A stretch of DNA of 64,000 bases from Hyphomonadaceae bacterium. GTDB lineage: Bacteria > Pseudomonadota > Alphaproteobacteria > Caulobacterales > Hyphomonadaceae. The translations under genes and the position numbers were made by a program. Location of the stretch: positions 124,001-188,000 of the forward strand of contig JANSYM010000006.1 in the NCBI GenBank assembly GCA_024742355.1, read 5' to 3'. A model generated the notes under the pieces. That model had not been told where the DNA came from and made no database searches. It worked only from the letters and a program-made list of their open reading frames with translations. Within the stretch, counting starts at the first letter, position 1; each line of letters begins with the position of its first letter. This document shows, piece after piece, positions 17,196-26,285 of this stretch.

Positions 17196-18635
17196 ATGTT
17201 TGACGCGCTAACAGACCGCCTCGGCGGGGTATTTGACGGATTGCTCGGGCGCGGTGCGCTGACCGAGAAAGACGTGACCGCTGCGCTGCGCGAAATCCGC
17301 GTCGCCTTACTGGAAGCCGACGTCGCGCTTCCAGTGGTCAAGGACTTCATCGCCTCGATCAAAGGCAAGGCGGTCGGCGAAGATGTCATCCGCTCGGTCA
17401 AGCCGGGCCAGCAAGTCGTCAAGATTGTCCATGATGGCCTGGTCGAGCTGCTGGGCGGCGAAGACGCCGAGACCGGCCTGCGCGTCGACAATCCGCCTGC
17501 CGTCGTGATGATGGCCGGCCTGCAAGGCTCCGGTAAGACCACCACGACCGGTAAGCTCGCCAAGCGCCTGGCCGAACGCGACAAGAAGAAAGTCCTCCTC
17601 GCCTCGCTCGACACGCGCCGTCCTGCAGCGATGGAACAGCTCGCCATCCTCGCCGATCAGTGCGGCGACAATGTTTCCTCTCTTCCCATTATCGAAGGCC
17701 AGAGCCCGGCCGAGATTGCCCGGCGCGCCCTACAAGCCGCGAAGCTGGGCGGCCATGATGTCGTCTTCCTCGACACCGCCGGCCGGACCTCGATCGATGA
17801 GCAGATGATGGCCGAGGCGAGCGAGATCGCCAAGATTGCCAATCCCAACGAGACCCTGCTGGTTGCTGACTCCCTGACTGGTCAGGACGCGGTCGAGACG
17901 GCCAGCCGTTTCCATGAGCGTCTTCCTCTGACCGGCCTGATCCTGACCCGGATGGATGGTGATGGTCGCGGCGGTGCAGCGCTGTCCATGCGCGCGGTCA
18001 CCGGCCTGCCAATCAAATTCCTGGGCACCGGCGAAAAGCTGGACGGCCTCGACGCCTTTGACGCCAAACGCCTCGCCGGACGTATTCTCGGCCAGGGCGA
18101 CATTGTCTCGCTGGTGGAAAAAGCCGGCGACCAGATGGACGCTGAAAAAGCCGAGAAGATGGCCAAGAAAATGGCCAAGGGTCAGTTCGACCTGGACGAT
18201 CTCGCGCAGCAGCTCCAGCAGATGCAGAAAATGGGCGGCCTTGGCGGCATTATGGGCCTTCTGCCCGGCGCCAAGAAAGCCAAACAGGCGCTCGACGCCT
18301 CAGGCATGGATGACAAGGTCATTCTGCGCCAGGCGGCGATTATCTCGTCCATGACCAAGAAAGAACGGGCCAAGCCGGCTTTGCTCAATGCCTCCCGCCG
18401 CAAGCGCATCGCTGCTGGCGCTGGGGTCACGGTGCAGGACGTCAACCGTGTGCTGAAAATGCACAAACAGATGGCCGGCATGATGAAGAAAATGTCCAAG
18501 GGCGGCATGAAGGGCATGATGAACATGATGGGCCAGGCCGGGGTCTCTCCCGCTGACCTCGCCAAAATGGGCGGCGGCGCGGCGATGCCGGGCGGCATGC
18601 CGAATATCCCGGGGCTGACTGGGGGCAAGAAATGA
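17196..18635 (+). CDS. ffh: Signal recognition particle GTPase Ffh
   Basis: SRP54 homologue that binds signal sequences of nascent membrane proteins and delivers them to FtsY. The N domain (about 1-90) has EKDVTAALREIRVALLEADV; the G domain (about 95-295) has GLQGSGKTTTTGKLA (P-loop), DTRRPAAMEQL, DTAGRTSIDE and the TRMDGDGRGGAALS region; the Met-rich M domain follows (MHKQMAGMMKKMSKGGM) and ends in a Gly/Met tail. The 479 residues are normal. AGGAG lies 8 bases before the ATG. The stop overlaps the start of a low-G+C orphan (ATGA) that separates it from the chorismate mutase. Confidence 0.97.
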   Translation: MFDALTDRLGGVFDGLLGRGALTEKDVTAALREIRVALLEADVALPVVKDFIASIKGKAVGEDVIRSVKPGQQVVKIVHDGLVELLGGEDAETGLRVDNPPAVVMMAGLQGSGKTTTTGKLAKRLAERDKKKVLLASLDTRRPAAMEQLAILADQCGDNVSSLPIIEGQSPAEIARRALQAAKLGGHDVVFLDTAGRTSIDEQMMAEASEIAKIANPNETLLVADSLTGQDAVETASRFHERLPLTGLILTRMDGDGRGGAALSMRAVTGLPIKFLGTGEKLDGLDAFDAKRLAGRILGQGDIVSLVEKAGDQMDAEKAEKMAKKMAKGQFDLDDLAQQLQQMQKMGGLGGIMGLLPGAKKAKQALDASGMDDKVILRQAAIISSMTKKERAKPALLNASRRKRIAAGAGVTVQDVNRVLKMHKQMAGMMKKMSKGGMKGMMNMMGQAGVSPADLAKMGGGAAMPGGMPNIPGLTGGKK

Positions 18636-19123
18636 TTGCGTCTCTTGCTTCTATTGCCCCAGAAACTTGGGTCTCTTTGGCTGCGGTTTTCCTGGCGATT
18701 GGTGCTTTTGTTCGCACTATCCGTTGGTCACATGAACAACTACGCAGGGAAGCTCTCACGAGAATCGCTGACAGGGAGTTTGAGTGGATTTCTGACTTCA
18801 GAAACCGCGTTGCCAGCGTATCAGTAAAGGCCAACATTCTAAAACAACGTAGTCACAAACCTAACGAAGGGAAATCCGAGGAACTTCAAGAGGAACTGCT
18901 TCACGACATCGGATATCTCGACTTAATGTTCGCCGAGGATGTCGACGAAAATGTTGCCCGCTTCATAAACGCACTTTTTGAGTTTCGTGACTCGGTTTTG
19001 CCCGGTAAAAATCAATCGGAAATGGGACCGAAGAATCTGGCGCTTCGCAAAGCCGCGAACTCAATTATTGGCGCCCGAACTCGAACTGCCCGAGCCGCAC
19101 TTTCCGGAAAGGGTTGTTTATGA
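18632..19123 (+). CDS. Uncharacterised N-terminally membrane-anchored protein
   Basis: I do not recognise this 163-residue product. One membrane segment lies at about residues 10-27 (TWVSLAAVFLAIGAFVRTI), followed by a charged, mostly helical cytosolic part, with a C-terminal stretch rich in Arg and Lys. It overlaps ffh by ATGA (18632-18635) and the chorismate mutase start by ATGA (19120-19123), so it is neatly spliced into the unit. Its DNA is markedly lower in G+C (about 43-53% in samples) and uses codons such as TTA, CTA, AGA and ACA that are rare in its neighbours, which suggests a recent arrival. It is probably translated by coupling. Confidence 0.7.
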   Translation: MIASLASIAPETWVSLAAVFLAIGAFVRTIRWSHEQLRREALTRIADREFEWISDFRNRVASVSVKANILKQRSHKPNEGKSEELQEELLHDIGYLDLMFAEDVDENVARFINALFEFRDSVLPGKNQSEMGPKNLALRKAANSIIGARTRTARAALSGKGCL

Positions 19124-19434
19124 CCTCCCCCACCGACCAACTCGACAAGTACCGCGCCAGTATCGATAATCTCGATGCCATTCTGCTGCACACGCTGGCA
19201 GAGCGTTTCAAAGTCACCCAGGCCGTCGGCGAGCTGAAAGCTGCGCATGACATGCCGCCGGCCGACAAGGCCCGCGAGGCGCGTCAGATCGAGCGCCTGC
19301 GCAAGCTTGCCGAAGACAGCAATCTCGACCCTGTCTTTGCCGAAAAATTTCTGAATTTCATCGTCGCGGAAGTCATCCGCCACCACGAAAAACTAAGGGG
19401 TTCTGCCCCGAACCCCGAGACGCCGAACACTTAG
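19120..19434 (+). CDS. Chorismate mutase, AroQ class
   Basis: Small all-helical chorismate mutase of about 104 residues, converting chorismate to prephenate for Phe/Tyr synthesis. The AroQ pattern is clear: LDKYRASIDNLDAILLHTLAERFKVTQAVGELKA, with Arg in the first helix, then KAREARQIERLRKLAEDSNLDP and FLNFIVAEVIRHHEKL. The start is ATG at 19120, with GGAAAGGG just upstream; a TTG two codons earlier is unlikely. Its position between ffh and rpsP is the usual alphaproteobacterial place for this gene, which makes the inserted orphan upstream more notable. Confidence 0.92.
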   Translation: MTSPTDQLDKYRASIDNLDAILLHTLAERFKVTQAVGELKAAHDMPPADKAREARQIERLRKLAEDSNLDPVFAEKFLNFIVAEVIRHHEKLRGSAPNPETPNT

Positions 19435-19443
19435 GAGTACACC

Positions 19444-19986
19444 ATGGCCCTCAAAATCAGACTCGCACGAGGCGGGTCAAAAAAACGTCCATTCTATAGC
19501 GTTGTTGTTGCCGACAGCCGCATGCCACGCGATGGCCGTTTCATCGAAAAGATCGGCACCTATGACCCGCGTCAGCCAAAGGACAGTGAAAACCGCGTCC
19601 AGATTGACGGCGTCAAGGCCGCTGACTGGATCAAGAAAGGCGCCAAGCCAACCGATCGCGTCGCCCGCTTCCTGAGCAATATCACGCTGGAAGGCGAAAA
19701 AGCCCCGGTCTATGGCTGGACAGCTGGCAACAACCCGCAAAAAGGTGAGCCAGGCGAAAAAGCCAAGGAACGCATCGAGGAAAAGGCTGAAAAAGAAGCC
19801 GCCCGCAAGGAAGCTGAAAAAGAAGCCAAGGCCGCTGCCAAAGCTGAGAAAGAAGCTGCCAAGGAAGCCGCCAAGGCTGAAAAGGAAGCGGCTAAGGCTG
19901 CTGCCGAAGAAGCACCAGCTGAAGAAGCTGCGGCCGAAGAGGCCCCTGCTGAAGAGGCTGCTGCTGAGGAAGAGAAAGCCGAATAA
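19444..19986 (+). CDS. rpsP: 30S ribosomal protein S16 with long Ala/Lys/Glu tail
   Basis: Ribosomal protein S16 of the small subunit. The S16 domain (about residues 1-85) is standard: [53 protein letters not shown]. After about residue 95 a low-complexity tail of roughly 85 residues follows, made of repeats such as [10 protein letters not shown], then [17 protein letters not shown], first basic-acidic and then purely acidic. Tails are common in alphaproteobacterial S16, but this doubles the core. AGGAG lies 7 bases upstream of the ATG. The expected rimM-trmD-rplS genes do not follow; a strong terminator does. Confidence 0.96.
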   Translation: MALKIRLARGGSKKRPFYSVVVADSRMPRDGRFIEKIGTYDPRQPKDSENRVQIDGVKAADWIKKGAKPTDRVARFLSNITLEGEKAPVYGWTAGNNPQKGEPGEKAKERIEEKAEKEAARKEAEKEAKAAAKAEKEAAKEAAKAEKEAAKAAAEEAPAEEAAAEEAPAEEAAAEEEKAE

Positions 19987-20017
19987 GCTTTTTCTGAGAC
20001 AGGTAGAAATTGCAATG

Positions 20018-20048
20018 CCCCGAGCCGAATGGCTCGGGGTTTTTGTTT
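20018..20048 (+). terminator. Intrinsic terminator after rpsP
   Basis: CCCCGAGCC (20018-20026), loop GAAT, GGCTCGGGG (20031-20039), then TTTTTGTTTG. A perfect 9-bp G+C-rich stem with a T-run, ending the ffh-to-rpsP unit. Confidence 0.93.
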
Positions 20049-20098
20049 GTCAAAAAGCCCGCCTGTTTTCGTCCGCACCTTGTCGGTTCAAGATCAAA

Positions 20099-20114
20099 AT
20101 GTTAGCGCTATCAT
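20099..20114. promoter_or_regulatory. Candidate LacI-family operator upstream of GH16
   Basis: ATGTTAGCGCTATCAT is a 16-base palindrome with one mismatch, centred on CG, the shape of LacI-family sugar-repressor sites (ideal TGTTAGCGCTAACA). It lies 30-45 bases before the GH16 start, where a repressor could block initiation. No LacI-family gene is in the window. Confidence 0.5.
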
Positions 20115-20143
20115 TTCTCGATGATTGGTGTTCGGAGATGCGC

Positions 20144-21238
20144 ATGCGCAACGCAAATAGAATTGGAAAATCAGTCACAGCGCTCGCGCTGATCCTGGCG
20201 TTCGGCACGGCCGCTTGCGGCGGCGGAGGCGGCGGGATGACCCCCGCCAATCCGGGCATCGGCGGATCGCCGCCACCTCCACCATCGCCTCCTCCACCGC
20301 CTCCACCGCCACCCCCTACACTAGCGACGCCTGACCCGGCCCCGGCGGGCCCTGACCATCTGCCGGCTGGGAAGGGTTGGCAACAGGTCTGGAACGACGA
20401 ATTTGACGGCACTGATCTCGACCGCAGCAAATGGGCGCCGGAAGAGAGCTGCTGGGGCGGCGGCAATAATGAGCGCCAGTGCTATACGGATCGGACCGAG
20501 AATGTTGAGATCGTCAACGGCCTCTTGCGTCTCATCGCCCAGGAAGAATCCTTCACAGGCCCGGAATTCCCACCCGAATTCAATCAGACATCGACAGCGA
20601 CGCAGGCCTACACCTCCGGCAAGGTTCGAACGCGGGGGCTTTCAGACTGGAAATATGGCCGCATCTCGGCCCGCATGAAACTGCCGGCTGGACAGGGCAC
20701 ATGGCCCGCATTCTGGATGATGCCCGCCGAAGATCACTATGGCTCCTGGCCGCTTTCGGGCGAGATCGACATTATGGAATCGGTTAATCTCGGCGCCAAT
20801 TGCAGTGATTGTACCGGCGCTTTCGAAGACCGCGTCTTCGGCACCCTCCATTTCGGCGATACGGTTCCGAACAATCAGCAGTTCGGCGATCGAACGGCAC
20901 TGCCCAACGGCGCCCTGCCGCAGGATGGTTATCACGTCTATTCGGTGGAATGGGGCGAGGGCAAGATCGACTGGTATGTCGATGATGTCCTCTATCACCG
21001 CGCCGGGACAGGCGACTGGTTCACCACCGCCCCGAATGCTTCGGGCAACGCTAATGCGCCGTTTGATCGCAATTTCTATCTGATGTTCAACCTCGCTGTC
21101 GGCGGCAATTTTCCAGAGAACACGAATGAGAACACATTCGACCCGGCCTCGTTCCCGGCAGAGCTGCTGGTAGACTGGGTCCGGGTTTACGAATGCAGCA
21201 CCGATCCCGGGCAGGGCCTGACCTGTCTGGCCCCGTAA
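20144..21238 (+). CDS. GH16 family endo-beta-glucanase (laminarinase type), lipoprotein
   Basis: Secreted glycoside hydrolase of family 16, which cuts beta-1,3 or mixed-linkage glucans such as laminarin. The N-terminus has a signal segment (VTALALILAFGTAAC) whose Cys is a plausible lipid-attachment site, then a Gly run and a proline-rich linker (about residues 45-60). The catalytic motif SGEIDIMES (about residue 205) has both Glu residues and the extra Met of the laminarinase-type beta-bulge. The C-terminal LVDWVRVYECS is the usual GH16 end. The start at 20144 has GGAG 6 bases upstream. An operator-like palindrome precedes it. It implies use of algal glucan. Confidence 0.93.
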   Translation: MRNANRIGKSVTALALILAFGTAACGGGGGGMTPANPGIGGSPPPPPSPPPPPPPPPPTLATPDPAPAGPDHLPAGKGWQQVWNDEFDGTDLDRSKWAPEESCWGGGNNERQCYTDRTENVEIVNGLLRLIAQEESFTGPEFPPEFNQTSTATQAYTSGKVRTRGLSDWKYGRISARMKLPAGQGTWPAFWMMPAEDHYGSWPLSGEIDIMESVNLGANCSDCTGAFEDRVFGTLHFGDTVPNNQQFGDRTALPNGALPQDGYHVYSVEWGEGKIDWYVDDVLYHRAGTGDWFTTAPNASGNANAPFDRNFYLMFNLAVGGNFPENTNENTFDPASFPAELLVDWVRVYECSTDPGQGLTCLAP

Positions 21239-21247
21239 CAGCTGCTT

Positions 21248-21745
21248 CTAGGCGGGATCGCTGAGGAATTCGGCAAAGGCCTCAATCGCCTTCAAACTTT
21301 CTTGCAGGTCAATCTGCTGTGCGGGCGAGACCAAATCATCAAGCACGGGCTGGGTCAGAATGAGGTGGCGCACGACGCTGCACGCCACCGGCATGCCTCG
21401 GGACAGCGTGTCGGCGCTGACAAACCAGGTCAGCCCGCGCGGATGCATGAACGCATTGCGCGCGTCGACCAGGCGATCGAAATCCTGCCGCGCCTTTGCC
21501 CCGAACGGCAAGGTGAACGGCGCTGGCAAGCGGTCTTTCGAGGCGGCGCGCAGGAGCAGTTCGGTGCCGCCCGCCTGTGCCGGGATCTTGTCCCCTGCCG
21601 CGCGGAGCGCGATGACCGCGGCTTGCTGCGCCATCAGGACGCCGCCAACGACCAGCCACGGATCGAACGGCCCCTCAGTGACACACGCGCCGAAGCGCGC
21701 CTCGGTCACTTTGACCGTTTCGCAGAGCTGGCGCTCAGGCGTCAT
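21248..21745 (-). CDS. Uncharacterised protein with a HEPN-like Rx4H motif
   Basis: I do not recognise this 165-residue protein. It is Ala-rich and probably helical, with no signal peptide or clear membrane segment. The segment DARNAFMHPRG (about residues 91-101) carries R-x4-H, the pattern of HEPN-fold proteins, some of which are RNases; this is only suggestive. It overlaps the upstream M28 peptidase by ATGA (21742-21745), so it is co-transcribed and coupled to it, and ends 10 bases from the convergent GH16 gene. G+C is like the neighbours. No adjacent nucleotidyltransferase antitoxin is present. Confidence 0.75.
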   Translation of the reverse strand: MTPERQLCETVKVTEARFGACVTEGPFDPWLVVGGVLMAQQAAVIALRAAGDKIPAQAGGTELLLRAASKDRLPAPFTLPFGAKARQDFDRLVDARNAFMHPRGLTWFVSADTLSRGMPVACSVVRHLILTQPVLDDLVSPAQQIDLQESLKAIEAFAEFLSDPA

Positions 21746-23163
21746 TCGGTGGCAGCAGACGCCGGTTCAGGCTGTGCACGAAAATCCCATCCGGTCTCAG
21801 CCGCGATATAGGCAAAGGCGGCATAGACAGCGACATTCTGCCGGAACTCGTCCGGATCAATCTTGTCGAACGTATCGTCCGGCGTGTGGTGATAATCGAA
21901 ATAGTCGATGCCGTTCTGTCCCGGCGTGACAACCGGCACGCCGCTGCGCGCCAGGATGCCGATATCGGGCCCACCAAAGGCGCGATTGTCGCCGCGTGTG
22001 ACGCCGAGCGGCATGAGCAGGTTCTGGATCGTTCGCGCATAAGGCAGGGCCGCCTCGCCGAAGCGGGTCTGGAAGCGCCAGATTGGTCCTGCACCAAAAT
22101 CGCTTTCCGCCGCCAGAACGTGCTTGTCGAGATGGTCGCCATGTGCGCGGGCATAGGCGGTGGCACCGAACAGGCCGACTTCCTCAGCACCGTACAGCAC
22201 GACGCGAATGGTCCGGCGCGGGCGTTCCGGCAGCTCGGCAATCAGCTTCGCCGCGCCGACCACAATCCCGCACCCGGCGCCATCATCAAGCGCGCCCGTA
22301 CCGAGATCCCAGCTGTCCAGATGACAGCCGAGCAGAATGATCTCGTCTTTTAGGTCCGTACCAGTCACCTCCGCGATAACATTGCCGGATGGCGCATTGG
22401 TCTTGATTTCAGTCTGGATGTCCACCGACACGATGACCGGGCCTCGCGTCAACAACCGGGTCAGCTGATCGGCATCCGGCCCGGATACTGCCGCAGCCGG
22501 GCCAGCCCCCTCGGCGCCATCACGCGCCATGATACCTGTATGCGGCATGCGGTGCGGCTGGGTGCCGACCGAACGGATGAGACAGGCCAGCGCGCCCTTG
22601 TCCGAAGCGGCGCGGGCACAGCCACTGCGCTTGCGCACGCCCATGCCATAGCCGGAGCCGTCCATGGTCGCGATTGTTTCCTCGTCGATGAAGACGATCT
22701 TGCCATCCACCTGGGAAATTGGCGCGGCTTGCAATTCGGCCAGGCTTTCGAACCGGATGACTTCGCCGGTCACTCCGCCTGCTGGTGTTGCCGCAGAGCC
22801 GCCGAGCGCGGTCGCAACAAGGTTCTGAGGGGCCGGCGAAACAACCGAAACCGCCTCCGACTTGCGTGACCAGAACGGGATTTCGAATGCCTCGACACGC
22901 ACCTCGTCAAAGCCGAGTTCGGTGAGTTCTGCCACGGACCAGTCGCGCGCGCGGGCTTCTTCATCCGAGCCAGCCAGGCGCTGCCCGACTTCCGTTGTCA
23001 GGTCCTCGATGAATTTCAGGCCGACCGCGTCCGACTTCGCCTGTTCGATCAAAGACAGTGTCGTTGTTTCGATGTCTTCATCAAGCGGCGCGGCGGTTTG
23101 CGCCTGCGCACCGCTGGCGAGCATTGCGGTGGCCAGAAGCGCAGCACCTATGGGCTTAAACAT
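21742..23163 (-). CDS. M28 family zinc metallopeptidase with PA domain, secreted
   Basis: Exported zinc exopeptidase of 473 residues. A signal peptide (GAALLATAMLASGAQAQ) opens the protein; a PA-type insert lies about residues 130-240; the M28 catalytic domain follows. Zinc and catalytic residues are visible in GCHLDSWDLGTGALDDGAG (His and Asp), GAEEVGLFG (Glu pair), AESDFGAG and HHTPDDTFD (Asp and His). This fits glutamate carboxypeptidase or aminopeptidase-like enzymes that digest peptides outside the cytoplasm. GGGAGAG precedes the ATG. Coupled to the unknown gene downstream by a 4-base overlap. Confidence 0.93.
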   Translation of the reverse strand: MFKPIGAALLATAMLASGAQAQTAAPLDEDIETTTLSLIEQAKSDAVGLKFIEDLTTEVGQRLAGSDEEARARDWSVAELTELGFDEVRVEAFEIPFWSRKSEAVSVVSPAPQNLVATALGGSAATPAGGVTGEVIRFESLAELQAAPISQVDGKIVFIDEETIATMDGSGYGMGVRKRSGCARAASDKGALACLIRSVGTQPHRMPHTGIMARDGAEGAGPAAAVSGPDADQLTRLLTRGPVIVSVDIQTEIKTNAPSGNVIAEVTGTDLKDEIILLGCHLDSWDLGTGALDDGAGCGIVVGAAKLIAELPERPRRTIRVVLYGAEEVGLFGATAYARAHGDHLDKHVLAAESDFGAGPIWRFQTRFGEAALPYARTIQNLLMPLGVTRGDNRAFGGPDIGILARSGVPVVTPGQNGIDYFDYHHTPDDTFDKIDPDEFRQNVAVYAAFAYIAAETGWDFRAQPEPASAATE

Positions 23164-23284
23164 GGTAAATCTCTCCCATCACAGAGGGGAGAGATTAGTT
23201 GTATTTGCAAGCGGGTCCAGCGTTAATGACGGCGTGTTCCAAACGAAATCGTGAGCCCTGGGCGCCGCCCATCGTACGGGTCGA

Positions 23285-23878
23285 TTACGGCGCCGCGGGC
23301 GCGCCCTGATTGATCAGGTTGACCAGTTGCACAATACCCACCGTCTCCGGACGATCCTGATAGCGCTCTTCTTTCTGGACGCCGGCAACTTCGCCATTGG
23401 CCTTGATATAGATGATGGCCGGGTTGGGAATGCCGTCAAACCGGCTGCCCGCCGTAACCCTGGTGTTGCGCAGGCCGAAGGCATCAATCATCGCCGAGTC
23501 CGTATCCGACAGGAGCGTGTAAGACAGCGCGTGCTCGGTCGCAAAATCAGTCAGTGTCTCCGGGCTGTCATACGTGATGACGTTCAGCGACCAGCCAGCC
23601 TCGGCAAGATCTGCGGTAATCGTTTCAAGCTCAAGCGCCTGGGCCTTGCAGTAAGGACACCAATCCAGCGAGCGGCTGAACACGACAACTGCGCCGCGCG
23701 CGCCGGCGATTGCGGCGAAATCGACTGGCTCACCTGCAGCGGTCACAGCCGAAAATTCGGGCGCCATCGTCCCGGCTTCGACGCAAATCAGCGAGGTGGT
23801 GCCATCATCGGCTATGTCCGCCATGGCGGCGGTGCCGGACAGCGCTAAAACGGCAATGGTGAGCAATGTACGGATCAT
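23285..23878 (-). CDS. Exported peroxiredoxin-like (AhpC/TSA-redoxin) protein
   Basis: A 197-residue thioredoxin-fold protein of the AhpC/TSA group with a signal peptide (LLTIAVLALSGTAAMA). The active region VVVFSRSLDWCPYCKAQALELE has a CPYC pair in the usual place, and APEFSAVTAAGEPVDFAAI is the normal redoxin start. It may reduce peroxides or act as a thiol reductase in the periplasm; the family has both. GGGAGAG lies 5 bases before the ATG. It stands alone, 121 bp upstream of the M28 gene on the same strand. Confidence 0.87.
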   Translation of the reverse strand: MIRTLLTIAVLALSGTAAMADIADDGTTSLICVEAGTMAPEFSAVTAAGEPVDFAAIAGARGAVVVFSRSLDWCPYCKAQALELETITADLAEAGWSLNVITYDSPETLTDFATEHALSYTLLSDTDSAMIDAFGLRNTRVTAGSRFDGIPNPAIIYIKANGEVAGVQKEERYQDRPETVGIVQLVNLINQGAPAAP

Positions 23879-24034
23879 CGTCTCTCTCCCAGGTCAGAAC
23901 GTCACGGCGGGCATTTAGGCTGGCGGCGCCCTGCTGAACAGAGCCCTCACGGCTCTGTGAAAGAGGTTTGATCAGGGCCAAACTGGACCGACTGATTTAA
24001 CTGAACTCTCAGGAGTTTGTGCCATGGTCGGACC

Positions 24035-25186
24035 ATGGGCCGTGGGTTTTCATTGTATCTGGACGTGTTGCGTCTGCTGGGTGCCGTCATGGTGCTTCTG
24101 GCACATTGGGCGTTCCCACGCTTTACCGGGAGCGATCATTCCTGGATGCGCCAGCATGATCTCGGCGGCGATGGCGTGGTGATCTTCTTCGTGCTTTCCG
24201 GCCTGCTCATCGCTTTCACGGCGGATCGCCGCAAGGATGAAGGGCCGAAGCTGTTCGCCGCCGATCGCCTGTCACGTCTGTGGAGTGTCGCGCTGCCTAT
24301 CCTGGTCTTCGGCATCTGCCTCGACTGGATCGGCCAGGCGCATGATCCGGCGCTGTACGCGCATTCCGGCTATCATGGCGAACTGTCCTGGCTGGACATT
24401 GTCGCCGGCGCGACCTTTACCAATCAGCTCTGGTTCACGGACATTTCTCCGGGAGCGAACTCACCGTACTGGTCGCTCGGCTATGAGGCCTGGTACTACG
24501 CCATTTTCGCCGGTTTCTTCTTTGCGCCGCGCCCCGCACGGTGGGCGATTGCAGGCCTTTTGGCACTCATCGCTGGCCCGAAAATCCTGCTGCTCGCGCC
24601 GAGTTGGCTCATGGGCGTATGGCTGTGGAATGCGATAAAGTCAGGCCGCCTGGTGACCATGGCGCCGCGCACGGCCTGGGTCCTCACCATTGCGCCGCTG
24701 CTGGTCTATCTGATGGCACATGCCAATCTCTTGCACCTCCATCTCAGTGTCGTGACTTATGACCTGATCGGCGAAACCTGGTTCCGGCAACTCGGCGCCT
24801 CCGATTCCTTCATCTGGGCAACGGTTCTGGGTCTGTTGGTAACGGCCCATCTCGCTGGCGTTTTCGCCGTGTTTCAACACCGCACGGCTGCGAAAGCCTC
24901 TGACAGCAGAACCGCCGCGATCATTCGCTGGCTCGCAGGCGGCTCATTCGCGCTTTACCTGGTGCACTATCCGGTACTCAACCTGCTCGGCGCCCTCCTG
25001 CCAGGCGAGACATTGGACCTCTGGCGGCAGGTCGCCATGCTAAGCGGTGCCGTGCTTGTCTCTTACGTGTTCGCAGAATTGACCGAGCGTCGGCGCCCCA
25101 TGCTGCGCGCCTGGTTGCGACGCCTGGCCAAAAACGAAAAACGCCGCCGCAAGGATGCGACGGCGCTTTCAAAAGCAGCAAGTTAA
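24035..25186 (+). CDS. Acyltransferase 3 family membrane protein (OafA-like)
   Basis: Integral-membrane acyltransferase of about 383 residues that O-acylates surface glycans or related molecules. It begins FSLYLDVLRLLGAVMVLLAHWAF, with the family's early catalytic His in HW, followed by VVIFFVLSGLLIAF and about ten hydrophobic helices (SPYWSLGYEAWYYAIF in the middle, FALYLVHYPVLNLLGALL late). The ATG at 24035 is preferred because it gives the canonical N-terminus; an AGGAG at 24011-24015 is far from it and close to a TTG at 24017, so the start is uncertain. Its last codons contain the mdh terminator of the opposite strand. Confidence 0.88.
   Translation: MGRGFSLYLDVLRLLGAVMVLLAHWAFPRFTGSDHSWMRQHDLGGDGVVIFFVLSGLLIAFTADRRKDEGPKLFAADRLSRLWSVALPILVFGICLDWIGQAHDPALYAHSGYHGELSWLDIVAGATFTNQLWFTDISPGANSPYWSLGYEAWYYAIFAGFFFAPRPARWAIAGLLALIAGPKILLLAPSWLMGVWLWNAIKSGRLVTMAPRTAWVLTIAPLLVYLMAHANLLHLHLSVVTYDLIGETWFRQLGASDSFIWATVLGLLVTAHLAGVFAVFQHRTAAKASDSRTAAIIRWLAGGSFALYLVHYPVLNLLGALLPGETLDLWRQVAMLSGAVLVSYVFAELTERRRPMLRAWLRRLAKNEKRRRKDATALSKAAS
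25130..25165 (-). terminator. Intrinsic terminator of mdh, inside the acyltransferase 3'-end
   Basis: On the minus strand CGCCGTCGC, loop ATCCTT, GCGGCGGCG (25165 to 25142) is followed by TTTTTCGTTTTT. A 9-bp stem with one G-T pair. It sits inside the last codons of the convergent acyltransferase gene, where it reads as a Lys/Arg-rich tail. Confidence 0.85.
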
Positions 25187-25189
25187 GGC

Positions 25190-26161
<972 letters not shown>

Positions 26162-26285
26162 CTATCTGAAATAGATGTGTCTGGCGCCTCCCCTAGCCGA
26201 GCCAGACGCCGCGCGCAATGTAACCATGGTCGCAGGCAGAAAATTGGGGCTGGATTTGAGGAGCGAACTCAGCCAGACCAGTGGC

